From assembly GCF_042879035.1 (NCBI RefSeq), contig NZ_JBIAOU010000024.1, positions 1 to 64,000 of the forward strand: a stretch of DNA of 64,000 bases. Reading direction: 5' to 3'. The notes beneath the pieces were generated by a model. It saw nothing but the letters and a program-made list of their open reading frames with translations. It searched no databases and had not been told where the DNA came from. A program made the translations under genes and the position numbers. The stretch is from Rhodococcus_G sp042879035. Its GTDB lineage: Bacteria > Actinomycetota > Actinomycetes > Mycobacteriales > Mycobacteriaceae. Below are positions 40,808 through 48,411 of this stretch, piece by piece (the stretch's first letter is position 1; the number at the start of each line of letters is the position of its first letter).

Positions 40808-42226
40808 TCACCAACCGGGGTTTGATCGGAGATGCCGTCGCATCCGGAATCGGGCGAGGCCCTCGTCGCCGTCGACCATGGCCTCGACGATGGCATCGAG
40901 TTCCGCGTGGTCCGCACGCGCCGGTTCCGTCTCGTGTGAGGGATCGACAGGTCGAGCCCCACTGCCGTACTCGTCCCAGAGGACGGCCAGGATGGATCGG
41001 AACATCGTCAACACCGGGTCGCCGCTCAGGGTGGCGACCCGGTCGCGGAGGTGAGTGCTGTAGCGGCTGGACTCCGATTCTTCCCTGTGCCGATCCGTCC
41101 GGAGTTCCGCCTCGTCGAGCGCACCGAACCGCATTGCAGCTGTGAGACAACTCAATTCGATCTCGTCGCGCACCGAGCGGAGGTGCTCGAGCGTCACTCC
41201 GCGGAAGTCCAGGCAGAGGGCGGCCGTCCGGATGCTGGACGTAGGGTCGGGCTCGAGAACGACGAGGCCACCTCCCGGGCCCGGGCGCATCCGAGCCACG
41301 CTGTAGTGCTCGAGGATGCGAACCGATTCGCGGAACACTGAGCGGCTCACCCCATAGCGCGACACGAAATACGATTCCGACCCGAGCACTTCGCCGACGC
41401 TTCTGCCTTCCCTGAAGATGTCGTCACGGATGCGGCCTGCGACGGGACCGGCCAGCTTCCTTTCCCGTGGCCATTCGTCCGGGCCCGGTTCCATCGGCCC
41501 GACCGCGGTGCTCTCACCGGGAACCGGGTGGACGAAGCGACTCAACCAGGTGGCACTTCTGTCGAGGTGGTCCCGGAGCTCGTTCTCTGCTCGACCGCCG
41601 ACGCCTGCGATTATGGCTTCCGCAATTGCCAGGTGTTGCCGGGCGGCGGCGCTGCCTTCCTCCTCCGTGTTCGCAATTCCTCGTACGCGTTCTGTGTACG
41701 TTTTCGTCAAACTGACCAGAATGTTCGTGTACAGCTCGAGCACCGGGTTCCCGGAGAGACGACCCAGCGCGAGGTGGAAGTCCTCGGGGAGAACGCCGCC
41801 TTCACCGTCTGCAATCGACCTGAGCTCGCGGAGCCCGCTTTCGGTCAACGAGTCCGAAACGGCCTCCATCGCCATCCGTTCGATCACGAAACGGGCGTTG
41901 GCAACCTGCTCCACAGTCGCCCCGGCGTATTCCAGATAGATGACGAGCCCGCGAATGGCCGGTGTCGGATCCGGGGTACCGACGACAAGACCCCCGCCCG
42001 GGCCCTGCCGCATGTGGACCACACGGGAATGCTCCAGAACCCGGATCGCTTCGCGGAGGGTCGACCGGGACACCCCGAACTGCTCACGCAGCGCCGTTTC
42101 GGAGCCGAGGACCTCGCCGACCGGCCACCGTCGTTCGATGATCTCGCGTTCGATACGTCGGGCAACTTGGACGGCGAGCTTCTCGGTTGCAGGTGCAGCC
42201 GGTGCGCTCACCTCCTGAATATGCAT
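40808..42226 (-). CDS. Tandem-duplicated GntR/FadR-family regulator
   Basis: A 472-residue protein made of two complete FadR-type units in one chain. Unit 1 has an HTH at about 15-85 (VARRIEREIIERRWPVGEVL, GVSRSTLREAIRVLEHSRVV) and an FCD-like domain to about 235. Unit 2 has an HTH at about 255-325 (VAGRIRDDIF, GVSRSVFRESVRILEHYSVA) and an FCD-like domain to the end. GPGGGLVV recurs in both. FadR proteins normally dimerise; here the dimer may be built in. The two HTHs have diverged, so an asymmetric operator is possible. It is divergent from the MFS transporter across 635 bp. Confidence 0.88.
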   Translation of the reverse strand: MHIQEVSAPAAPATEKLAVQVARRIEREIIERRWPVGEVLGSETALREQFGVSRSTLREAIRVLEHSRVVHMRQGPGGGLVVGTPDPTPAIRGLVIYLEYAGATVEQVANARFVIERMAMEAVSDSLTESGLRELRSIADGEGGVLPEDFHLALGRLSGNPVLELYTNILVSLTKTYTERVRGIANTEEEGSAAARQHLAIAEAIIAGVGGRAENELRDHLDRSATWLSRFVHPVPGESTAVGPMEPGPDEWPRERKLAGPVAGRIRDDIFREGRSVGEVLGSESYFVSRYGVSRSVFRESVRILEHYSVARMRPGPGGGLVVLEPDPTSSIRTAALCLDFRGVTLEHLRSVRDEIELSCLTAAMRFGALDEAELRTDRHREESESSRYSTHLRDRVATLSGDPVLTMFRSILAVLWDEYGSGARPVDPSHETEPARADHAELDAIVEAMVDGDEGLARFRMRRHLRSNPGW

Positions 42227-42861
42227 CTGCCAGGAACTCCTGTTCTACTCGGTCCGAGCAAGAGCGCTCACGATATCGCGCGCAATGCGGGGCCGACAGC
42301 GGTCACTTCGGAGGGCCGAGAACCGACGGCCCCACCACGCGCCGTCGAGTGCGAGCCAGACGTCGTCGAGGCATGAACGCTCGGTCCAAGCGGTACTTCT
42401 CCGACACCTGCTCTGGAGGGACGTCGCCTTCGAATCAGACCGGCCCGCCGATTCCCCGGATCGTCGACTGCTGTCATGGCAGACCACCTCCCCGACGTGA
42501 CACTCAACCGTGCACTGTCCACGTGAAACCTGGGCTCAACCATATCCGGTCGGCATATCCCCGCCGATTGCCTTGCGGCGGTTTCGGATTGTCCATGCCC
42601 GGTTCCATCAAACGGAACGGACAGTGCGGAAAGCCGGTCGACGTGTCTTACGCTGAGCCCGCAACGGTGTGATACAGATCTCGGCGACAGGTTGTCGATC
42701 GAGTTCGGTAGCGGTGTCACCGAATCGTCCTCACGTCGTGGCCGTAGCCCGAACCCCGGGCCATCGACCTTTCCTCGCAATACCGCCCGGCGCCTCGCCC
42801 GAGCGCGAACAACCGGCGAGCCGGCCACATGCACTCGCCCCCGTCCCCAGGAGGAAGACTG
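42227..42861. other. Long intergenic region between tandem GntR and MFS transporter
   Basis: 635 bp without a convincing gene. Open frames here (for example 42268-42834 minus, 42187-42672 plus) have arginine/proline-rich random composition and no ribosome-binding sites. It holds one GTTCC-type palindrome (42602-42618) and presumably both divergent promoters. Base composition appears somewhat less GC-rich than the coding neighbours. Confidence 0.6.
42602..42618. promoter_or_regulatory. GTTCC-N7-GGAAC palindrome upstream of MFS transporter
   Basis: GTTCCATCAAACGGAAC has the same length and ends as GTTCCGCGCTACGGAAC at 11274 and the doubled element at 21785. It is 244 nt from the MFS start codon, so it may control either divergent gene, if it is functional. 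Confidence 0.4.
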
Positions 42862-44379
42862 ATGCCACTACCCACACCGAAGTCGGGCGAGGTACCGGGA
42901 CTGACCCAGGGTTGGACCGCCCGAATGATTGTCGGAATGGTTCTCATGTCGGCAGTGCTCGAAGCGCTGTCGCTGGGCAACAGCATGGTCTCGATCGGTC
43001 TGCCCAACATTCTGAAGGAGTTTCCGACGACGCAGGGCGGTTGGTTGATGACCGTCTACTTCCTCGTCGGTGCGGTGTGCGCGCCGATCCTCGGTAAGGC
43101 CGCCGACCTCTACGGCAAGCGGCGGGTGCTGTTGGCCACCATGGCGGTGTCCGGAGTCGGTGCCCTCGTCTGTGCCGTGGCTCCGAGCTTCGCGGTCCTG
43201 CTGATCGGTCGCATCCTCCAGGGCCCCATCCTTGCCACTCTCTCGTTGATCCCGTCCTTCATCCGCGACATCTACCCACCGAAGCAGGCCGCCTTTGCGG
43301 CGAGTATCACCGTGACCGGCATGGGCGCCTTCACCATCGCCGCACCGACGGTCATCGGCTGGCTGCTCGAAAACTGGGGTTTCCGCGGGATGTTCCTGTT
43401 CGATGCGGTCTGGACCCTGGGCCTGTGCCTGGCAATCTTCGTGACCCTGCCCGAGTCGGACAATCGCCGCGAGGCAAAGCCGGACATCGTCGGTGGCCTG
43501 ATTCTGGTCGCAGCCGTAGTCCCAGTGCTGCTCTACGTCAGCATGGGCCGGACCTGGGGCTGGGTCGCGGCCTCACCGCTGCTGCTCGTCGGCATAGTCC
43601 TGGGTTTCGTGTTCGTGCGGCGCGCACGCACAGCGGAGGAGCCCATCATCAAACTCTCGCTCTTCCGCCGTAAGTCCCTCGTCTTCGTGGCCTTCGCCGG
43701 CGCGGTGTGCTATTCGGTCTCGGCTGCGACCTACCAGCTGGTCCCCCTGCTTGCAATGACCTCGCGGGACAACGGAGTCACCTACGGTCTCGGGTTGAAC
43801 ACCCTGGAGTTTTCGAGCATCGCCACCCCGAAGCAGCTCGCGACCGTCCTCGGTGGCGTCGTGATCGGTGTCCTGCTGGCGCGGGGGCGTAACCCTCGGA
43901 TCTTCCTGTCTCTGGGGCTGGCGCTGTTCGCGGCGTCGTTGGTGTCGTTTGCGTTGGCGCACGACACCTTCGCCACGGTGATGGTCGGTAGCCTCCTGCT
44001 CGGTCTCGCCGGTGGCGTGTCCACCGCCGCGGTCCCGAACCTGGTGATGCGTGCTACGCCCGCCGGCGATCAGGGGTCGACGGCCGGCACCGTGCAGCTG
44101 TGCACAACGGGTGCCTCGTCGATTCTCCCGGTCGTGATGTTCGCCGTGCTCGCTCCGTACATGGTCCCGGCCCCTGAGGGCGGCATCTTCTATCAGGACC
44201 AGGGCATCACCAAGTGGCTGTGGATCTCGGCTGCGCTGTGTGTCGTCGCCCTCGTCGTCGGTGTCACGGTTCTCCGTGAGCGGCGCGGAGAGACCATCGA
44301 GGAGTTCTCGGTCGATGCTCCGGAAACGAACGCGGGCGCAGTCGATGAGGTGTCGTCGAGTTCCGGCAGATCGGAATGA
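42862..44379 (+). CDS. MFS transporter (DHA2-like, about 14 helices)
   Basis: 505 residues. N-terminal MFS pattern: NSMVSIGLPNILKEF, GGWLMTVYFLVGAVCAPILGKAADLYGKRRVLL (motif A, G-K-A-A-D-L-Y-G-K-R), LIGRILQGPILA. About fourteen hydrophobic segments run to residue 475, then a short acidic/serine tail. CAGGAGGAAG precedes the ATG at 42862. It may export or import a compound handled by the hotdog enzyme 214 bp downstream, under control of the GntR or IclR regulators either side. Confidence 0.85.
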   Translation: MPLPTPKSGEVPGLTQGWTARMIVGMVLMSAVLEALSLGNSMVSIGLPNILKEFPTTQGGWLMTVYFLVGAVCAPILGKAADLYGKRRVLLATMAVSGVGALVCAVAPSFAVLLIGRILQGPILATLSLIPSFIRDIYPPKQAAFAASITVTGMGAFTIAAPTVIGWLLENWGFRGMFLFDAVWTLGLCLAIFVTLPESDNRREAKPDIVGGLILVAAVVPVLLYVSMGRTWGWVAASPLLLVGIVLGFVFVRRARTAEEPIIKLSLFRRKSLVFVAFAGAVCYSVSAATYQLVPLLAMTSRDNGVTYGLGLNTLEFSSIATPKQLATVLGGVVIGVLLARGRNPRIFLSLGLALFAASLVSFALAHDTFATVMVGSLLLGLAGGVSTAAVPNLVMRATPAGDQGSTAGTVQLCTTGASSILPVVMFAVLAPYMVPAPEGGIFYQDQGITKWLWISAALCVVALVVGVTVLRERRGETIEEFSVDAPETNAGAVDEVSSSSGRSE

Positions 44380-44592
44380 ACCCGACAGTCGACCTTGATC
44401 CCATCTCGGACGGTCCGAGAATCATTCCCGAGGTGGATCAGCACGGAGTGCTGGTGCTCGCGCGTCGAGTCGAACTCGGGGTTCCAGACCAGGAGGAAGG
44501 CTGCTTGTCGCGCGGCTTCACTCGGGCAGCACTTCGGTTGAACGACAGCATCTTGTCCCGGGCGGGTGGCCACGTTGGAAATGGAGCAGGTG

Positions 44593-45297
44593 ATGACAGT
44601 TCAGCAGTCCGAACGGAATTCCGGTGAGACGAGCACTATGGCTCGCGACGGTGATGCGAAGCTCGGTGTCAACATGCCCGCACTGGATGACGGTCCGGTC
44701 GCAGACACCTGGGCGAGGCCGGTGACGCCAGGCGACGAGCAGTACAGCGCCTACGGCGACATGGTTGCCAGACTGCGCGATTTCCTGGACTACGTCACTG
44801 CTGCCCGGCCGGACACCGAAACCCTGGCCGCGCTGCGTGCCGATCTGGAGCGTTGGGGTCACCAGCTCGCACCGATGGCCGTTCCGGAACGTGATCAGGT
44901 GTTCGGCCATCTGCGGGATCAGCACGGGCGAGGTCAGACGATGTCGCCGGCCTTCGTCGTCAAGAATGCCGACCGCGACAACGTATGGGGGACGGTCCGA
45001 TTCGGCCGCTACTTCCTGGGCGGCAACGGAGCAGTGCACGGTGGCGCAATACCACTGTTCTTCGACGAGGTCCTGGGCCGGTTGGCGAACTCGGCGGACC
45101 GGACACAGTCCCGAACCGCCTACCTGCACACCGACTTCCGATCTGTCACCCCCGTCGGCACAGAACTCACTGTGCACGGATGGTTCGTCAGGGAGGAGGG
45201 GCGGAAGCGGATCGTTCGCGCCGAACTGCGCGACGGCGACGTGGTGTGCGCAGAGGCGGAAGGATTGTTCGTCATCCTCAATCCCGGTCAGCCCTGA
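44593..45297 (+). CDS. PaaI-type hotdog thioesterase
   Basis: 234 residues. The first 100 residues are a helical extension (YGDMVARLRDFLDYVTAARPD). The C-terminal half carries the hotdog fold: GGNGAVHGGAIPLFFDEVLGRLAN, AYLHTDFRSVTPVGTEL, RKRIVRAELRDGDVVCAEAEGLFV. The HGG and the Asp after it (F-D-E) fit the PaaI catalytic region. It probably hydrolyses an acyl- or aryl-CoA. ATG 44593 with GGAGCAGG; GTG 44566 is an in-frame alternative. It is in the same direction as the MFS gene, with a strong terminator after it. Confidence 0.82.
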   Translation: MTVQQSERNSGETSTMARDGDAKLGVNMPALDDGPVADTWARPVTPGDEQYSAYGDMVARLRDFLDYVTAARPDTETLAALRADLERWGHQLAPMAVPERDQVFGHLRDQHGRGQTMSPAFVVKNADRDNVWGTVRFGRYFLGGNGAVHGGAIPLFFDEVLGRLANSADRTQSRTAYLHTDFRSVTPVGTELTVHGWFVREEGRKRIVRAELRDGDVVCAEAEGLFVILNPGQP

Positions 45298-45334
45298 GCC
45301 TTGAAAGGTTCGCCGGCACAGTGACTGCGGCCTG

Positions 45335-45368
45335 GTAGCGAGGGCGGATTACGACCCGCCCTCGCTAC
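45335..45368. terminator. Bidirectional terminator hairpin with T-run
   Basis: GTAGCGAGGGCGG (45335-45347) pairs perfectly with 45356-45368, followed by TTT. It lies between the convergent hotdog and IclR genes. Confidence 0.8.
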
Positions 45369-45416
45369 TTTGCGTTGGCACTCCGAGGGACAGTCGGGCT
45401 ACACGGCGACACGACA

Positions 45417-46289
45417 TCACATCCACGCATCAACCCGAGTGTTGCGGTAGTTCGCGTTGGCTATGGCGGAGGCCGTGCTCACCACTGCCTCCGCGGCGAC
45501 ACCCCAGCGGGTTCGACCCGATACACCGGTGAGCGAGATCGCGCCGAGTGTCTCGCCGGGCCTTCCGATCGGAGCCGCGACACAACAGAGTTCCTCGTGC
45601 AGCTCACCGCGGTCGTATGCAACACCGGTCTTGCGAATCTGACCGAGTTCGGAGCGAAGGGCGAATGGCTCGGTGATCGTGTTCGCAGTTCTGCGTGGCA
45701 TCGGCGAGGCCAGGATCGTACGGAGGGCGTCGTCGTCGTAAGCCGCCATGGCCTTTCCGAGTGCAGTGCAGTAGGCCGGAAGACGACTTCCTCGATGCGC
45801 CGTGAGGCGACTCGACCCGGCAGTGACCTTACCGAGATGCACGACCTCACCCTGGTCGAGGACTCCGAGGTGTGCTGACATTCCAGTCTTGGCTGCGAGC
45901 GCCACCAGGTGCGGCAATGCCACTTCGTAGAGTCGGTTTTCCGCGATGGCCAGGCTTCCCAATTCGAACATGCGCATGCCGACTCGATATCCGCCGGCGT
46001 CGCGTGCCAGCCATCCGACCTGGCAGAGTTGGTCCGCCATCCGGTGCAGTGTGGACTTCGGGAGGCCGGTGCGCTCACTCAGGCCACCCAGGCCGAGGAC
46101 CTGTTGGTTGCCGTCGAAAGCCCCCATGATCGACGCGATCCGTCCGAAAACGGTTCGTTCCGAGTTCTGCCGGCTGCTTCTCGTTGTGGTGTGGCTGCCG
46201 GTGATCGAGCCGGCGGGTCCGCTCCCCAGTGACTCGTCGGTCAGGCCGATCTCGGTTGCGGAGGTAACCAAGTTCAGTGTCGACGGCAT
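45417..46289 (-). CDS. IclR-family transcriptional regulator
   Basis: 290 residues from ATG 46289 (GGAAGG before it). Unlike the other two IclR proteins in the window it has a long N-terminal stretch (about 45 residues) before the winged HTH (about 47-105: RIASIMGAFDGNQQVLGLGGLSE, PKSTLHRMADQL). The effector domain follows (HRGSRLPAYCTALGKAMAAY, ELCCVAAPIG). It faces away from the hotdog gene and has two similar operator-like motifs upstream, suggesting autoregulation. It probably controls the MFS/hotdog unit. Confidence 0.85.
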   Translation of the reverse strand: MPSTLNLVTSATEIGLTDESLGSGPAGSITGSHTTTRSSRQNSERTVFGRIASIMGAFDGNQQVLGLGGLSERTGLPKSTLHRMADQLCQVGWLARDAGGYRVGMRMFELGSLAIAENRLYEVALPHLVALAAKTGMSAHLGVLDQGEVVHLGKVTAGSSRLTAHRGSRLPAYCTALGKAMAAYDDDALRTILASPMPRRTANTITEPFALRSELGQIRKTGVAYDRGELHEELCCVAAPIGRPGETLGAISLTGVSGRTRWGVAAEAVVSTASAIANANYRNTRVDAWM

Positions 46290-46666
46290 CGCCCACCACC
46301 TTCCATTTAGTCCACTTGTTTCAGATACCTCAGGCATAAAGCGCAGGAACAGCGCTTCAGCCTGCTGCAGGCGTCTCATTAAGTGTACTTGAATCCGTGT
46401 AGGCAGGATCACACCCAGGGTGACGGCCTGTCAAGTGGCGCTCGCGGAGGGCGTGTGCGGCTCGGCCCGCCACCGCTACGCGGCATTGGAACTGCGCGAT
46501 CTGCGCGGCCGCGCGATGAGCAAGCCCTCGAGACGCCCCGCTCCCCGGACGACGGGGAGCCGAGCCACGCGGTTCCAGTCGCTTCGCCCGACGAACGCCT
46601 CGTCGAGGGCACGCGCGTCTCCGTCAGCGGGTATTGCCCTCGGTCAGCGGTGGCGCTCGGCCCCGC
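46290..46666. other. Intergenic region upstream of IclR and downstream of FUSC gene
   Basis: 377 bp without a credible gene. The first 105 bp hold the IclR promoter and two operator-like motifs (46305-46318 and 46378-46391). A short hairpin GCTCCCCG/CGGGGAGC (46540-46560) lies downstream of the FUSC gene and may be its terminator. I see nothing else. Confidence 0.6.
46305..46391. promoter_or_regulatory. Two copies of an IclR-operator-like motif
   Basis: ATTTAGTCCACTTG (46305-46318) and ATTAAGTGTACTTG (46378-46391) match at 11 of 14 positions. The core, A(A/T)GT-NN-ACTT, is palindromic. Both lie upstream of the IclR start at 46289, 73 bp apart (seven helical turns). Confidence 0.5.
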
Positions 46667-48262
46667 TCATCCGGTGGTCGGTGACGTCAGGACGCGGTAG
46701 CCGCATTCGTGGAGACTGCGGTGCTCCTCCCAGCGGCGCGTCGTCCACTCGCGGTCGGTGTGGGCGGCGGTGACCGCCGCGGTCGTGGAGGCGTGCAGGT
46801 CGAACTCGAGGTCACGGCGGAGTTCCGCTCGACCCTCGTCACCGGCGTCGGGGGCGGTGATGCGCGCGATCGTGTCGGCGACCTGACGGTCCGCGTCGAC
46901 GAGGATGCGGCGGTGGGCTCGAGGCAGCACCCCCCACATCACGACGAGTGCGACGGACACCCCGATGACGGTCTCGAGGAACCGGTCGCGCGAGACGACG
47001 GCGATGTCGCCCGGGTCACCGGCGCCACCGAGAATCATCGCGAGCGGGGTCAGTGCCGCTATCGCCAACCCGTAGTGCCGGACCAGGAAGGCCTCGATCC
47101 CGGCCATCAGCATCGCCAGCACGACGATCAGGAGCACGCCGTGCAGGTCCAGCAGCGACAGGGCCACGAGCAGCACGAGGCCGAGCAGCGTGCCGACGAA
47201 CCGGTGCACGGCCCGATAGGTGCCGAGCACCCGGTCGGGGCCCTGGTGCAGGATCATCGCGGTGGTGATCACGGCCCAGTCCGGGCGGCCCACCCCGAAC
47301 AGCACCGCGGTCGAGCCGGCCACGAGGCAGGCGACGACCAACCGCGCCACCACGGTCGCGGTTCGGCCCCGGGGATGCGCGGCCAGCGCGAGGCGGTGCC
47401 GGATCGACGGTCTGCGCAACGGGATCTGCGCCCGCAGGTCGTCCTCGGACGCAGCCGACTCGTGCGGGACGCCGTGCAGCACCGCGGCGCACCGCACATG
47501 CGCCGCCCGCAGTGTCCGGGTCAGCGGGTGGTCCGACTCGACCAGGCGGGCGTCGTGAAGGCACTGCCACGCGGAGTGCAACGACCGGACGGCTTCTCGG
47601 CGGTGGGCCGGCGAGTTCTGTTCCAGGACGGCGTCGACGGCTGCCAGCGCCGCGGCGACCTGCGCCCGTTCGGCGGTCCGCGGACGGAGCACCACACCGG
47701 ACATCGCCACCACCAGCGCCCAGACCGCCCCGATCGCCGTCCACGCCACGACGCTGGGGACGGGAATCCCGGCCGTGGGCAACGTGGACGAGATCACCAC
47801 CGACAGCAGCAGCAGGAACGACCCGGGCGCACCGAGCCGGAGGGCGTCGACGACGAACGCGGCCACCGCGACCACGACCGTCATCACGAGCACCAGCAGC
47901 ATCGGCCACCACCCGGACCCGCCCGCGTCCAGCGCCCGGTGCACGGTCGATCCGACGGTGGCCCCGGTACCGGCCAGCGCGACGAGCGCGGCGCCGACGA
48001 ACGCCACCGTCCACCAGCGCACCCGATACGGTTTGCCCTCCCCGTAAACCACAGCGAAGGCGCCGAGCGTGGCAACGGCGGCGGCCGATCCCGCCCCGCA
48101 CGCGAGGCCGAGCAGTCCGGGCAGGGCGACCGTCACGGCGGCGCGTACGACACCCGGCCAGCGGCGCCCGCTGCGCGGTACCGACAGCAGAGCCGTCCAC
48201 GGCGCCGCGGGGGCGGGGATCGGCAGGGTCTGTGCGTGAGTGCTCGTCCCGTTGCTCGACAC
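46667..48262 (-). CDS. FUSC-family membrane protein (aromatic-acid-exporter-like)
   Basis: 531 residues: two blocks of about five to six hydrophobic segments (about 40-180 and 325-460) separated by a hydrophilic region, then a cytoplasmic C-terminus. FGVGRPDWAVITTAMILHQGPDRVLGTYRAVHRFVGTLLG is the FUSC signature (fusaric acid resistance/YccS/AaeB-like). It is likely an efflux pump for aromatic or other organic acids. GTG 48262. It follows the cutinase gene in the genome but on the same strand upstream there is a hairpin, so it is probably transcribed alone. Confidence 0.82.
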   Translation of the reverse strand: MSSNGTSTHAQTLPIPAPAAPWTALLSVPRSGRRWPGVVRAAVTVALPGLLGLACGAGSAAAVATLGAFAVVYGEGKPYRVRWWTVAFVGAALVALAGTGATVGSTVHRALDAGGSGWWPMLLVLVMTVVVAVAAFVVDALRLGAPGSFLLLLSVVISSTLPTAGIPVPSVVAWTAIGAVWALVVAMSGVVLRPRTAERAQVAAALAAVDAVLEQNSPAHRREAVRSLHSAWQCLHDARLVESDHPLTRTLRAAHVRCAAVLHGVPHESAASEDDLRAQIPLRRPSIRHRLALAAHPRGRTATVVARLVVACLVAGSTAVLFGVGRPDWAVITTAMILHQGPDRVLGTYRAVHRFVGTLLGLVLLVALSLLDLHGVLLIVVLAMLMAGIEAFLVRHYGLAIAALTPLAMILGGAGDPGDIAVVSRDRFLETVIGVSVALVVMWGVLPRAHRRILVDADRQVADTIARITAPDAGDEGRAELRRDLEFDLHASTTAAVTAAHTDREWTTRRWEEHRSLHECGYRVLTSPTTG

Positions 48263-48365
48263 AACCGTTCAGGCTACGAACGGGCCCGTCCCGGCACGGA
48301 ACCCACGTGCGGCGATGAGGCACAGGTCACGGACGAATCGGTCAATTCGACCGGTACGACATGAT

Positions 48366-48398
48366 CGAGGCCCACCCGCGCAGTGCGGATGGGCCTCG
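48366..48398. terminator. Terminator hairpin after the cutinase gene
   Basis: CGAGGCCCA-C-CCGC (48366-48379) pairs with GCGG-A-TGGGCCTCG (48385-48398), just beyond the cutinase stop at 48412. Confidence 0.6.
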
Positions 48399-48411
48399 AC
48401 TCGCCGGGACT

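Noticed and set aside
42227..42861. Hidden gene in the 635-bp GntR-MFS gap
   Set aside because: All frames have random-looking composition and no ribosome-binding site; best read as a long regulatory region.
44376..44627. 83-codon ORF starting in an ATGA overlap with the MFS stop
   Set aside because: Third-position GC is only moderate, there is no recognisable fold, and it overlaps the start of the hotdog thioesterase gene, which has its own ribosome-binding site.
46383..46700. 105-codon ORF on the plus strand upstream of the FUSC gene end
   Set aside because: Arginine/serine-rich shadow composition. It overlaps the end of the FUSC gene and shows no domain.
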